This document shows positions 11,501 to 37,575 of a DNA stretch of 64,000 bases, piece by piece. The position numbers and the translations under genes were made by a program. Below the pieces are notes generated by a model, which searched no databases, was not told the DNA's origin, and saw nothing but the letters and a program-made list of their open reading frames with translations. Position 1 is the first letter of the stretch; the number at the start of each line of letters is the position of its first letter. The DNA is taken from assembly GCA_022316685.1 (NCBI GenBank), contig JAKJHU010000014.1, positions 8,159,001 through 8,223,000 on the forward strand, read 5' to 3'. This stretch comes from Progne subis subis. Taxonomy: Eukaryota; Chordata; Aves; Passeriformes; Hirundinidae.

Positions 11501-14500
11501 CAGTAGTAGGGTGGTAGTACCTACCAGCAGTACTCTGGGGGAGTTGTTGCAAATCAAGAGGGAATCTGCTTCAAAACGCCCACAAACACGGAATTCAGTG
11601 CTCCTTTAAAAGCGCTGCTGACTATTGCAGCCTCTGTCACCTGCAGGACTGATGATCTACAGGGGTAATCCTGGGTCACTGTAAAAAACCCCAAATTTAA
11701 TCAGGTTAGAGGTGCTGTAAACCATAGCAATAACACCTTTGGAACGCTTTACAACAGTGAGAATCTCAGACTTAAATGTGGTTATTGCACGAGATGAGAC
11801 CCTTCTAAACTTCATTTCACTGCAGTCACTCCTTTGGTGACCCTGCATTTCAGAAAGTTTCACTACTCTGCCCATGTCCCACTGTCACTTTGAGGACAAT
11901 ATTTGAGGCAGTACACAAAAAGGGCAGGAGGATGTGGAGAAGAAAGGAATTATCAAAAAGTCTGAGCTCATCCTCTCTGTTTCCTGCACCTCCTTCAGGG
12001 TGAGATTTGGCTCCACACTGGACTCATCCTAGAGCTCCAGGAGGGGATTTTATAAAACCAGAGGGACTAAAGCAAGGTTTTACCTGGATTTTCCAGCTCT
12101 GTGTAGGTACCACAGGCAGGTGCTGAGCTGAGGGTGTGCTCTGGGTATGAAACTCCACTCACCTTGTGCCGTGAATAATCTCCTGGGAAAAGTGTGCTGA
12201 GAGCAGGAAGGTTCAGGGTTAGATAAGCAACACACAAAGGTTTGTTGTGCATTTTTGTCCTGCAGACAGCCAGAATTGTATGTAAACACCGAGGAACACC
12301 AAAAATCAGTGATGTTGCACTCAAAGCCAGGGAATTTCAGGAGGGGCCTTCCCTCCTCAGAGCTCCTTGCAGCACATAAGGCTTTAATTCCACTGCTGGC
12401 TCCATCTTCTCTCTTGCAGAACATCCCAGAGTCTGGCCACAAGTATTACCTGCAGTTTCAGCACTGAGGACTACAGGACTGGGGTGAGTTCCTGCTCTTC
12501 CTCCTCACCCTGGGCATTCAGGAACTCCAGCAGCTCCAAACCCAGGGACATTTGTGTCCTAAATGGATGTGCCCCAAGGGAAGGACCTTTCTGCTCCTCC
12601 CTGCCCTGAGGCTCACCTGAGTGACTGCCAGGCCCCAATCCCGAAGGGAATTCTTGCTCAGGTCACTGAGGTGACCCAGGCTTGGTGACAGAGTGAAAGT
12701 CACAGTGTCACACAGCGTGGGTCCCCTTCCCCTCTGCCCACACCCCAAAGTGGGAATCGGGAGGGGACAGCTCCCTGTTCTTTCCACTTCCACCCCCCTC
12801 CATTCACTCTGTCCCAGCTGCCAGCAGCATTTCGCTCTCCTCTTCCCTCACACACGTTTTGTAGCATTCAAATGGTTTTCAGGACTTACTGTGAAGCTTT
12901 AGATTATTTTTGTTTCAAGGCTGGCACAGTCAAAGTCCCTGTTATCAATTAATGCTGTTTCTTGAGCTCTCACAAACATATTTCCAAGATGACTTAGAGC
13001 ATTGTCATGTCCTGAAAGCAGGGCAAGCATTAATTAAAACCTTCTGTTAAATCCCTCAGCCTTGTGGTTTTTACCTCTTTCCCGGAAAAAAACGAAAAAT
13101 AAAATCTTGACACTTTCCTAACCCCTGAACAGCTTCACTCAAAGAGTGAGTTGCCGGTAAATAAAATCTTGATTAAAAGTAACAGTTTGAAACTCCTCCT
13201 TGACAGGAAGATGCTGGGAACTGCCTGGCTACAGTGCTGTATCCAAAGAAAAAGTCCCCTCCTGTTGTCAGCATCAAGTGCTCCCACACCAAAGACAAGA
13301 AGGAAATCCAGGAAGAGGACAACAGATTTTACCAAAGGATCAGGCACCAAAGCAAACCAATAACTGGAAACAACATTCCAGGTACAATCCTCCAAATATC
13401 CACCTGTATTTCATTTTATCTCAAAGGGCAAGAAGGACATGAGCATTTGAAAAGGAGACATTACCCTGAGCCCATCCTGCTGCCAAAGCAATCCCACCTC
13501 CCCAGGGATTTTGGGAGAATTTACCCCTCAGCACCATCCTGGGAGGGTGGTTTGGGTTTAAAAGCAGCTCCACAGCACTTGTAAGTGGAGTCAGTGCAGA
13601 TTGTCCTCCAGGAGTTCCCAGACCCACACACCTCCCCAGCTGTGGCTGGGAGTTCACTGAGGATGACCAGCACAATTTTTCCATCCTGGAAAAATCCCAT
13701 TCGTTCTCCCAGCTAGGTAAGGACTCCCATTATTGTGGATTTTCAGGTTTTCTCATCTCATCCCTCTCTTGGCAGTGTCAGCTCTGCCATACTTTCTACT
13801 TCCCTGGAACTGCAGGTTTAGCATCTTTCCCCTCCCTGCTCCCTGTGACACATCAGAGGGAAGGGCCCCATCCAGGAATGGTGCTGTGCCAGGCAAAACT
13901 GCTCTGAGCTTCATCCTTTTTCTGCTGCCCGGCCAGAATTAATGTTATCTTCTGTTTCTCCTTGCCTTGCAGACAGCTATGGCAACATTGAGCCCGCCCT
14001 GGAGCCCGTGTGGGCTCTGGCTGTGGCTGGCAGCAGCTCCATCATGTGGGAAAAGTCCACCGAGACCCTGGGATACTTCCTGGCCCAAGTGAAGTCCGTG
14101 AGGCAGTGGGTGAGTGGGGCAGGAGGGAGCACAGAGCCCTGCTCTGAGGGGCATTCCCCAGATCCCAGGGCCTGCTCCTCCCCAGCAGCACTCTGTCCGG
14201 GTTTTGTGGGAAAATTGTCCTTAGCTGGAGCTGCAGGAGTGGCTTCTGCAGGTGCTGCAGCTCCTGAGCCCCGCAGCAGAGCCCAGCGCCGCTGGCCCTG
14301 GCTGGGGAGCAGCTCCAGCCCCTGCAGCACATCCTGCAGCACATCCAGAGCCCTCTGCCCTCAGGCAGCTGGGATCACGGCCAGGATCCAGGTTTGGCTC
14401 CTCAGATCTCTCTGAAGGAGAGGTTCATACAACTCTCACAGCTAATTGAGGGTTAAATTCCATTCATCAGCACCTGCTTTCAGTGCAGTCGGGCTGCAGA

Positions 14501-14994
14501 GCCGTCAAACATTCCATGCAGGAAGTGCTCCTAATTCCGTCTTTCCATGGTCAAAACCCATCCCACTCCAGCCAGCAGCCACGGCGCCCTGCCCACCTCC
14601 TTCCCTGAGCTCCACCAAACCACAGCAGGCATTAAATGTTAGCAATGTTAACCTTGTTCCTGATAATTCTTTTCTTTTTTACGCCTGCCCAGGTCAGGAA
14701 AGATGATTTTACCGAGTTTGACTACACTGTGCTACTGCACGAAATCCCGACCCAGGTAAGGAAGTGCAGGTGAAGAGCCCCTCCTGTCAGCAGGAGATGA
14801 GCTGCCTCAGGATGAGAAAATCCGTGCTTTAATCCCTTCTGCAGGAGATCATTTCCTGTCACATGCGCCTGACGTGGCTCCCCGGGCACCCGCTGAAGGT
14901 GAAACATTTCTGTGCTACTGGTGCGGACGAGGGCTCTGGGGCAGAATCTGGATCGGCCGCTGGGCCTTCAGCTGAAAAGGGAGCAAAGTTCTGA
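8294..14994 (+). CDS. RARRES1: RARRES1 (TIG1 / ovocalyxin-32), latexin-like secreted protein; two apparent frameshifts
   Basis: Six coding exons: 8294-8513, 12420-12483, 13207-13381, 13973-14109, 14693-14755 and 14845-14994, all with GT-AG introns. With two single-base corrections the product is about 268 residues, close to family size. It has a leucine-rich signal peptide (about residues 10-19), then a latexin-type domain: the first cystatin-like half (exon 1 end to exon 3), a linker, and the second half, where QWVRKDDFTEFDYTVLLHE and a Gln-Glu-Ile-Ile turn match the family. Family knowledge: RARRES1 is a retinoid-induced, latexin-related protein proposed to act on carboxypeptidases. In birds the orthologue, ovocalyxin-32, is an eggshell and cuticle matrix protein. 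The raw sequence is broken in exon 1 (after the ATG) and exon 2; both breaks lie in homopolymers, and all other exons are intact, so sequence error is more likely than a pseudogene. It converges with GFM1. Confidence 0.92.
8620..8830. repeat. Short tandem repeat in RARRES1 intron 1
   Basis: About four copies of a roughly 45-60-base unit built on GGGACACCCGGGTCTCCTCA followed by GGGACCGCTGTCC. It begins about 110 bases after the exon 1 donor. Confidence 0.75.
9054..9122. repeat. T/G-rich simple repeat
   Basis: Runs of T broken by GG and GTTT in RARRES1 intron 1. The phenylalanine/tryptophan-rich frames across it are repeat artefacts. Confidence 0.9.
9967..9992. repeat. Poly(T) tract, 26 bases
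   Basis: Uninterrupted T run in RARRES1 intron 1; no function is apparent. Confidence 0.95.
12420..12483 (+). CDS. RARRES1: RARRES1 exon 2 (+1 frameshift)
   Basis: Starts after CTCTTGCAG and encodes NIPESGHKYYLQF. The raw frame then hits TGA at 12465. Removing one T from TTT at 12456-12458 gives FSTEDYRTG, matching the family and leading in frame into gtgagt. The exon is 64 nt, while the equivalent LXN exon is 63 nt, which supports one extra base. Confidence 0.88.
13207..13381 (+). CDS. RARRES1: RARRES1 exon 3
   Basis: 175 nt, phase 0 in and phase 1 out, the same length and phases as LXN exon 3. It encodes the rest of the first cystatin-like half (NCLATVLYPKKKSPPVVSIK) and the start of the connecting segment (EEDNRFYQRIRHQSK). 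Confidence 0.95.
13973..14109 (+). CDS. RARRES1: RARRES1 exon 4
   Basis: 137 nt, identical in length to LXN exon 4. It encodes DSYGNIEPALEPVWALAVAG and SSSIMWEKSTETLGYFLAQ, the second-half motifs conserved in latexin and RARRES1. The donor is TGG/gtgagt. Confidence 0.95.
14693..14755 (+). CDS. RARRES1: RARRES1 exon 5
   Basis: 63 nt, 21 codons in phase 0 (VRKDDFTEFDYTVLLHEIP). Length and phase equal those of LXN exon 5; the DYTVLLHE core is the strongest family signature. Confidence 0.95.
14845..14994 (+). CDS. RARRES1: RARRES1 exon 6 (C-terminus, stop)
   Basis: Encodes EIISCHMRLTWLPGHPLKVK, then a low-complexity tail rich in Gly, Ala, Ser and Glu ending KGAKF and TGA at 14992. Such a loose C-terminal tail is normal for RARRES1 and carries no membrane segment. 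Confidence 0.93.
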   Translation, partial: EIISCHMRLTWLPGHPLKVKHFCATGADEGSGAESGSAAGPSAEKGAKF

Positions 14995-15391
14995 GGGAAA
15001 TCCTCACTCCTGTGGATACGGATCCAATCAGCAAACGCTCGTGTTGGCACACCTGGAGCTGGGATCATCCTTCCACGCCAGGCAGTGCACGGGAGTGGTT
15101 TCACCTATCTCTTCTGTGCCAGAATTAATTCCTGTCACTTCTGCACCTGCGAGATTCGAGTCCTGCAGCTCTGCCTGAATCCTCTGCTACTCCATATATA
15201 CACAGATGAACCTACAGAAGTTGATTTGATGTCACTAATTAACTGTTACCTAAGAGCTGTTTATAAACAAAATTAATATATTTGGACACAGATCGTGAGC
15301 AAAGTGTTAATCTGTCACTAAGAGAGATTTGCCTGCTAAGTTTTTGCCATGTTTTGGGCTAGAATCATGCTGATTTTTAACTCACATCTCC

Positions 15392-15397
15392 AATAAA
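15392..15397 (+). promoter_or_regulatory. RARRES1: RARRES1 poly(A) signal candidate
   Basis: AATAAA about 400 bases after the RARRES1 stop. It is the first canonical hexamer on this strand, so the 3'UTR probably ends near 15410-15420. Confidence 0.65.
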
Positions 15398-15424
15398 TCA
15401 AATGCCATCACTCATGGTCAACGC

Positions 15425-17520
15425 TGGCTTTTCTTTCTGCTGCTGTGAAGCCTGAATTTTCACCTTCTCCAACCCAAACACACCTGCAGAGCCAGGGAGG
15501 CTCCTTGGGGAAGAATTCCCAGGTTTGGGAACAGCTCCTGCATTATTCCTGCCATGGCCTGTCCCACCACAAAGTCGTGGCTTTGTCTTTTGCCACCAAA
15601 TTCTGCAGCTGGGCTCCCAGCAGATCCATCAGTGCCCCACCTCACTGGGATTGTGCCAAACTGTCCCAAACTCACCTTTTTTCCCCATAAGCCAGGTTTG
15701 TGGCAGTTCCTCTTTGGAACAGAGGCTCTGGGGTGGCTTTCACAATCCTTGAGCTGTAATTGGGAACAACAACTCAAGGATTTCACACAACAGCTTTCCC
15801 TGGATGTTTTTAGGCTGGGTGATGTCAGCTCCCCAAATTCCAGCACTTTACACACAAATAAGTCTGATTTCCTGAGTGAAGCTTTTTCCCAATGAACTCA
15901 GCACCCAATAAACTCAGGGCAGCAGCATTCCACACCCTCCTGCTGGGAGAACATTGCTCATCATCAGGAGTGTGAAATCAGGGAGCGAAATTCAACATTC
16001 CTTAAAGAGGCTGGGAAAAAAAGAGAATATTTTCTGGAATTAAGCCAAGAAAATAGGATGGATTTGGCACTTTGGGGCTCTGCTTTTGTCTCCTTACCTT
16101 GTTTCTGCCCCTGGCACTTGCCAGGCACCAGGGGGTAGAACTGGCTGCTCACAAACTCACAGCAGTTAGGGAACTTCTGGATAAGCAGCAAAGCTGTTGG
16201 AATTCTAAGGCAAAGTCTCCCCCAGCTGCTTTGAGGCCAAGGTTTCAGCCTAAAACCTCAAATCATACAGCAGAATTCTTGGGGTTTCTTTTCCAGGTTT
16301 GTGGAGAACCAGCACGTCTGGCAGAACTCAGCCAGGAATTCACATCACAACTGATCTAAACATAACATAAACCCCATGAATATAAATATGAAATCCCATC
16401 AGTAGGAACAAACCCCAGAAATACAAATACAAACCCCAGAAATACAAATAAAATCACACACACCCTGTTTCTTGTCCTGTATTCACACTGCTTTCACCAG
16501 ACGTCTCCAGATTTTGGGAAAAGTGCTACATTTGCTCATTTTAAGAAATATTCCAAATGCCTGAGAACCTGCAGGGCTTTTCTGGAAATGTGTTCCAGCT
16601 GAGCATTCCCAAAAACAAAGCCATGGATGTTGGGAATCACGGATTTGTCCCATGGACAACCCCACATCTCACCTGGGATCCCTGAGCAGCTCCAGGCCCT
16701 GGCAGATCCTTTCCCAAGGTTTTCATAAATCATTTTCCAGTCCTTCCGTGGGCAGAAGCAGCCCTGGCTGCTCCAGCTGTTTCTGTCTGGGAAGCAGCAG
16801 CCCCAGAGCCGTGCCAGGAATGTCACTGGGTTTGAACTGGAACATCACTCCCTGTTTACTGCAATCTGCAAAAACACTTTTCAGCTGAGCAGGGCAGGAA
16901 GGAGGAAAGAAAATTCAACGTGGACGTTCTGGGAATAGCAAAAAATACAGGATGATGGGAATATCTTCTCACCTGACCCCTTTGTTTTGTCTCTGCTTTG
17001 AGTCAGCAAAGTCAAGTGATTCCTGAGCTGAACATCAGCTGCAACTCAGTCTCTGGATTGTGAGATTCTGGGAAAAGGGATCTTTGGTTTGGATTTCTAA
17101 CCCCCTCTGGATTGTGAGATTCTGGGAAAAGATCTTTGGTTTGGATTTCTAACCAAGAGCCAAAAGCCAAGCCCATGCACGAATCCACACCCCAAGCCCA
17201 TTAAATCCACATTCCCAAGCCACACAGTAATTCCATGTTGTTCCCAGCTTTGGGAAGAGGCAGCTCCTCCCAACATCCCTGGCAACTGAGCTCCATCCTT
17301 GTGCCACCAGTGACAGAGGATTTGCTGACAAGCACTGACTGATGGCTTTGCCCAGTGGGTTGAGACTTTGGAGGATCCTGTGGGATTTCCAAAGGATTTG
17401 GAGGGGAAAAGTCCATCTGTTCCCTGGAGGGAAGCTGGAGCACCACGTGATGTCCCGCTCCCCGTACCCGTCCAGCAGCTCTTACCTCAGTTTCCCGGTT
17501 TGACACTTCCAAATAAAGAT
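15425..17520. other. Intergenic gap between convergent RARRES1 and GFM1
   Basis: About 2.1 kb between the two predicted 3' ends. It contains only a short local duplication (TCTGGATTGTGAGATTCTGG at about 17052 and 17105). No gene or RNA is recognised. Confidence 0.6.
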
Positions 17521-17544
17521 GTATCAAGTAAAAAATAGAATTAT

Positions 17545-17550
17545 TTTAAT
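17545..17550 (-). promoter_or_regulatory. GFM1: GFM1 poly(A) signal candidate (ATTAAA)
   Basis: TTTAAT on the plus strand reads ATTAAA on the GFM1 strand, about 250 bases after the stop codon. No AATAAA is present on this strand between it and the stop, so this variant is the best candidate. Confidence 0.5.
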
Positions 17551-17798
17551 AGATCTTAATGAAGACAAATCTCAAGCAAATCATCAGCCACGATTAACAT
17601 CTATTTGTCACAAAGAGCATTTACACATGAGCAATCCCCTGGTGCTGCTGACAACACCCCAGAGGAAAGGGCTTAGGATAAAATTCCAAGTCCAAATCCC
17701 ACTGGAGCCCTCCTTACCCAGCCAGCCTGGGCTGCTTCCACGGCTTGGAAAAGTGAGCTGCTGGGACAAACTGTTCAGTGGGCTCCAGAGGAATCCCA

Positions 17799-34022
<16,224 letters not shown>

Positions 34023-34170
34023 GGCCCCGGCTGCGGCTGCGGCCCCGCTCCGGGCTCCAACCCCGGCTCCAATCGCGGCTCCGGCCCCGGGTCGCTCCCG
34101 CCTCTTCCGGAGCCCCGCGCAGGCGCCAAGGGACTGCCCGGCCCTGCGGCCCCTCACGGGTCCCTCAGGG
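34023..34170 (-). promoter_or_regulatory. GFM1: GFM1 CpG-island promoter with ETS- and NRF1-like sites
   Basis: Upstream of the GFM1 ATG on its own strand lie an ETS/GABP-like CCGGAAG (plus-strand CTTCCGG at 34104-34110) and an NRF1-like palindrome (GCGCAGGCGC at 34117-34126), in CpG-rich DNA without a TATA box. GABP and NRF1 sites are typical of nuclear genes for mitochondrial proteins. The motif matches are seen directly; their use is inferred. Confidence 0.6.
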
Positions 34171-34194
34171 AGCGGCGAGCCGGGCGGGAGCCCC

Positions 34195-34505
34195 AGGGGC
34201 AGAATGGAGAGGGGACGCTCCCACCGAGCCCCCGGCCGTTCACATGTCCCGGGTGCCCCAAGGATGGAATGGAGAGGAGAGGCTCCCACAGAGCCCCCGG
34301 CCCCTCACGACTCCCGGGAGCTCCAGGGATGGAATGGAGAGGGGACGCTCCCACCGAGCCCCCGGCCGTTCACGGTTCCCGGGAGCCCCGGGGATGGAAT
34401 GGAGAGGAGAGGCTCTCACCGAGTTCCCCCGGCCCCTGACGGTTCCCGGGAGCCCCAGGGGTGGAATGCGGAGGGGAGGCTCGCACCGAGCTGGTCCCTT
34501 CCCGG
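34195..34505. repeat. Minisatellite upstream of the GFM1 promoter
   Basis: Five tandem copies of a 63- to 68-base GC-rich unit (GATGGAATGGAGAGGAGAGG, CTCCCACCGAGCCCCCGGCC, then CCCGGGAGCCCC). It starts about 170 bases upstream of the GFM1 ATG. Long open frames on both strands across it are repeat artefacts. Confidence 0.92.
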
Positions 34506-34904
34506 GAGCGATGCTGACCCGGCCGTGCGGAGCCCCGGGGTGCGGACACGGGATTCTCCGAGTGCGGCCTGGAAGGGGCGGATTCCACCCAAAGCAGGGA
34601 GCGGGGAGAGCCCCAGGAGTGTGGGAATGAGGAGGAATTAGATCGGGGGGCTGACGTGCAGGGAAAGGGCAACACAAGGCTGGGATGGGCGGGGCACAGG
34701 GACCCGCTTGGAAAACGCTGTTAAGTGTTCAATGTATCCTTGATATAAAATTATTCCCGGGGAACTGCCTTTCATACCTGCAGAGGCTCCAGGAGCGGCT
34801 CTGAGACAGGAAGAGGCCCTCTCCATACTCTGTTTGGTTCCATCAAGTTTATTTTTTGTGGAAAATGCACGCTCGCCTCCAGAAACTGAGGGATTTCCAG
34901 AGAC

Positions 34905-34985
34905 TCCCAGAGTGGTTCTGCTAAATCTCATCCCATTCCACCCCTGCATGGGCAGGGACACCTCCCAGAGCCCAGGTTCCCTTCA
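34905..34985 (-). mobile_element. Short CR1 LINE fragment
   Basis: AGTGGTTCTGCTAAATCTCA and CCACCCCTGCATGGGCAGGG, antisense CR1 text between the GFM1 promoter and the MLF1 3' end. Confidence 0.6.
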
Positions 34986-35066
34986 CTGAATTGGTTCAAA
35001 GCAGCCCAAACCAAAGTCCCTCTGTGGTGTAGAATAAACCAACAAACCCCATAAATAATAAATAAC

Positions 35067-35072
35067 TTTATT
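35067..35072 (-). promoter_or_regulatory. MLF1: MLF1 distal poly(A) signal candidate
   Basis: TTTATT on the plus strand reads AATAAA on the MLF1 strand. A second hexamer lies at 36417-36422. Use of the distal one gives a 3'UTR of about 1.7 kb, of the proximal one about 0.35 kb. Confidence 0.4.
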
Positions 35073-36416
35073 AAAGAATTTCAGATGTTTTTACAGAGCA
35101 CAACTTGTGTCTTACATTGGAGAACATTCTTGGTGTAGCAAAGGGTTCTGGAGGGAACATTCACCTCTCCCCCCTGTCATTTCAAGACCCAGGATGTGCT
35201 TGTTTTATTTCACACAAAAATCTGAGATATTGGGTGAATTTTCCATTTAACAGCAGCAGCTCTCCAAGATTCCTGCTCAAATTCCAGCATAGAAATCATT
35301 GCTGCTGTAAATTACTGAGTTTATCTAGTAAGTTAATTGCAGAACCCACGTTGTCTCCAGGGGATGGGAAATGAGCCCCTGGGTCGAGGTCTGACTTTAA
35401 GGGGTGTCCGAGCCCCCCTGACCTTAAATGGTTCAATTATTGCCATTAATATCAATCATTGTCATTAATATTGCCACTGATACTCTCTAATTCGGGAAGA
35501 GACCACAAGCAAATAATTGTCCCTCCCTTTTCAGAGCTCAACAAAAGTGCTGCTGATTGGGTTTGCACATTAATAAACATTAATTTATTAAAATTAAATA
35601 ATCTGGGGAAAATGCAGGGAGATTAAATATGATTTAGAGGCTTTTTGGCCAAACAAATATTACTCTTTAAATCCTATTTTATCATACAAACAGTCATTTT
35701 AAAGGCTATATCATAATGGAGCCTTGAATTTATGTAATGCCTTAATGTTATTAAATTAATTTGTTATTTAATTTACAGAAATTCTTTCTGCTACACCACA
35801 GAGATAATTCTGTGTGGTAGAACAGTACAGGGACTGAACAGCTGGAATTCCAGGATTTTCCTGCTCTCAGACACTGCTGGCTCTTCTAAACTATCAAATG
35901 TAGATTTAGGGTCATTCCACCCTCAGTAAAACACAAAGAACACAGAAAGGAGAGGGGTTCCTGTATCCAGGGCTCCTTAGAACACAAAAAGGGTGAAATC
36001 ATTCCAGTTAAACTCATTTCTCCCAGGTATTTTTCCCATGAGTAACTCCTAGTTGCAGCTGATCTCAGGACGCTGTTATTACTACAGGATAATTAAATAC
36101 TACAGACAATGCTCCAAATGGAAAATGATGGGCCAGCTCCACAGAAAAAAAAACAAAGGATGAGGAATGCAAAGCTGACAGTACAGGAACAGGAAATGAG
36201 GTGCAAGCATAGCTTATTAACATAAGAACTCTGAAAAATTTAAAGTATTGTCGTATTTCAGTATTTCCTCTCACTTCATGTTCCACCCAGGTGAGTGCGG
36301 GGGTTCTGTAACAATTTAAAATACAATTTTAGAGAACAGTGTTTTAAAGTGTATTCAAGTTCTATTAATTAACCTAGAAAATCAGCAATTATTTCAGCAA
36401 CCCCAAATAAAGGAAA

Positions 36417-36422
36417 TTTATT
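36417..36422 (-). promoter_or_regulatory. MLF1: MLF1 proximal poly(A) signal candidate
   Basis: AATAAA on the minus strand about 320 bases after the MLF1 stop codon. Confidence 0.4.
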
Positions 36423-36744
36423 TTCTGTGCAAATTAGAGTGGGAAGGAGGAGCTGCAGTACTAAGCTTAGTAAAGCCTGAGATTGGTGCAGCCGGAGCAG
36501 AACAACTCTGCAAATCCAAGCTGGTTTTAGCAGGATTGGAGATGTTCCATAAAGTGCTTCTAGGCAGAAAGTTGTTGGGTTTGAATTCACTGAGGAGCTG
36601 AGGTTTGAAGGACGCTGAGGAGCAGGAGGAGCAAAGGCACAACACAGAACAGAGATTGGTCACAAATCCAGGTGTATTTTATGGACACGAGCACTGAGCA
36701 CCATCATCTGCTCCAGGGATCTCCATCCCGAGGGATGGGGACAG

Positions 36745-36847
36745 TTATTTCTTGGAGCTCTTCAGGGGGACCTGTGTTCCTTTCACACTGAGAGTCTCCA
36801 AGGAATCCCTGGGCATTCTGGATCCTGGGGCTCCAAGTGGCCTCTCC
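36745..36847 (-). CDS. MLF1: MLF1 exon 7 (C-terminus, stop)
   Basis: Encodes ERPLGAPGSRMPRDSLETLS then VKGTQVPLKSSKK and TAA at 36747-36745. The basic end matches the family. Confidence 0.92.
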
Positions 36848-37539
36848 CTGGAAGAAGAACAATGATCACAATCTCCACGAACAAAGGACGAATAAAACCC
36901 GCAGCTCCCCTTGGAATACTGCTCCAGAACTGGATTTCCTTCTGCTGCTGGAATTTCCTTATCCTGCAGGATAGCAGGGAACTATTTTTACCTTCTTGAT
37001 GCATTTTCCCTGGGACTGTAATTGGCACTTCTGCTTCTTGGAGCTTCCACAGCTCCTCTGCTTCGGCAAGGCCTGAACTTCATGATCTCTTTCTGCCACT
37101 CCTGATTGAAGGTGTCAGCCTCGGCTGAAAAACAGATACAGTTATTTCAAATGTTGATAAAAAACATTTAATGAACATTACGGGGTTGAGCAGTCATTTT
37201 AAACTTTGTAGCCCACAATCCTCCACATGGCCTGCAACTGTTTTTTGGGGATATGTGAAAGAGAATCTGGACTTGGAGACTTTCAGTCTAAAAGTGCCTT
37301 TTATGATATCTCAAGCTGGAACTTCCAAATCAAGAGTGTGAGATGGTGTGAAGCTCATTAACTGTGCAAAAAGACCTACATTCATCCAGGTTGATGAATT
37401 CTTGGTTCATCTCCTCATCCCCAGTCTTGGCGTTCTTGGATTTTTGATGACGTGAGCCCGGTCCTGAATGTGGTGACCAATGGCAATTTTCTCCAGACCA
37501 CTTTCGGAATCCTTCAGTGCTTTTCTTGTCTCCTTAACC

Positions 37540-37575
<36 letters not shown>

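Larger units (their letters stand above)
8514..12419 (+). other. RARRES1: RARRES1 intron 1
   Basis: A 3.9-kb intron (gtaagc...ttgcag), the longest in the gene. Apart from the listed simple repeats I see no additional exon or clear mobile element. Confidence 0.8.
35050..36744 (-). other. MLF1: MLF1 3'UTR / downstream region
   Basis: AT-rich sequence after the MLF1 stop, with two AATAAA hexamers on the gene strand and no mobile element or open frame of note. Most of it could be 3'UTR if the distal signal is used. Confidence 0.45.

Noticed and set aside
8294..14994. RARRES1 as a pseudogene
   Set aside because: Both breaks lie in homopolymers, all splice sites and exons 3-6 are intact, and similar breaks occur in the essential GFM1 gene.
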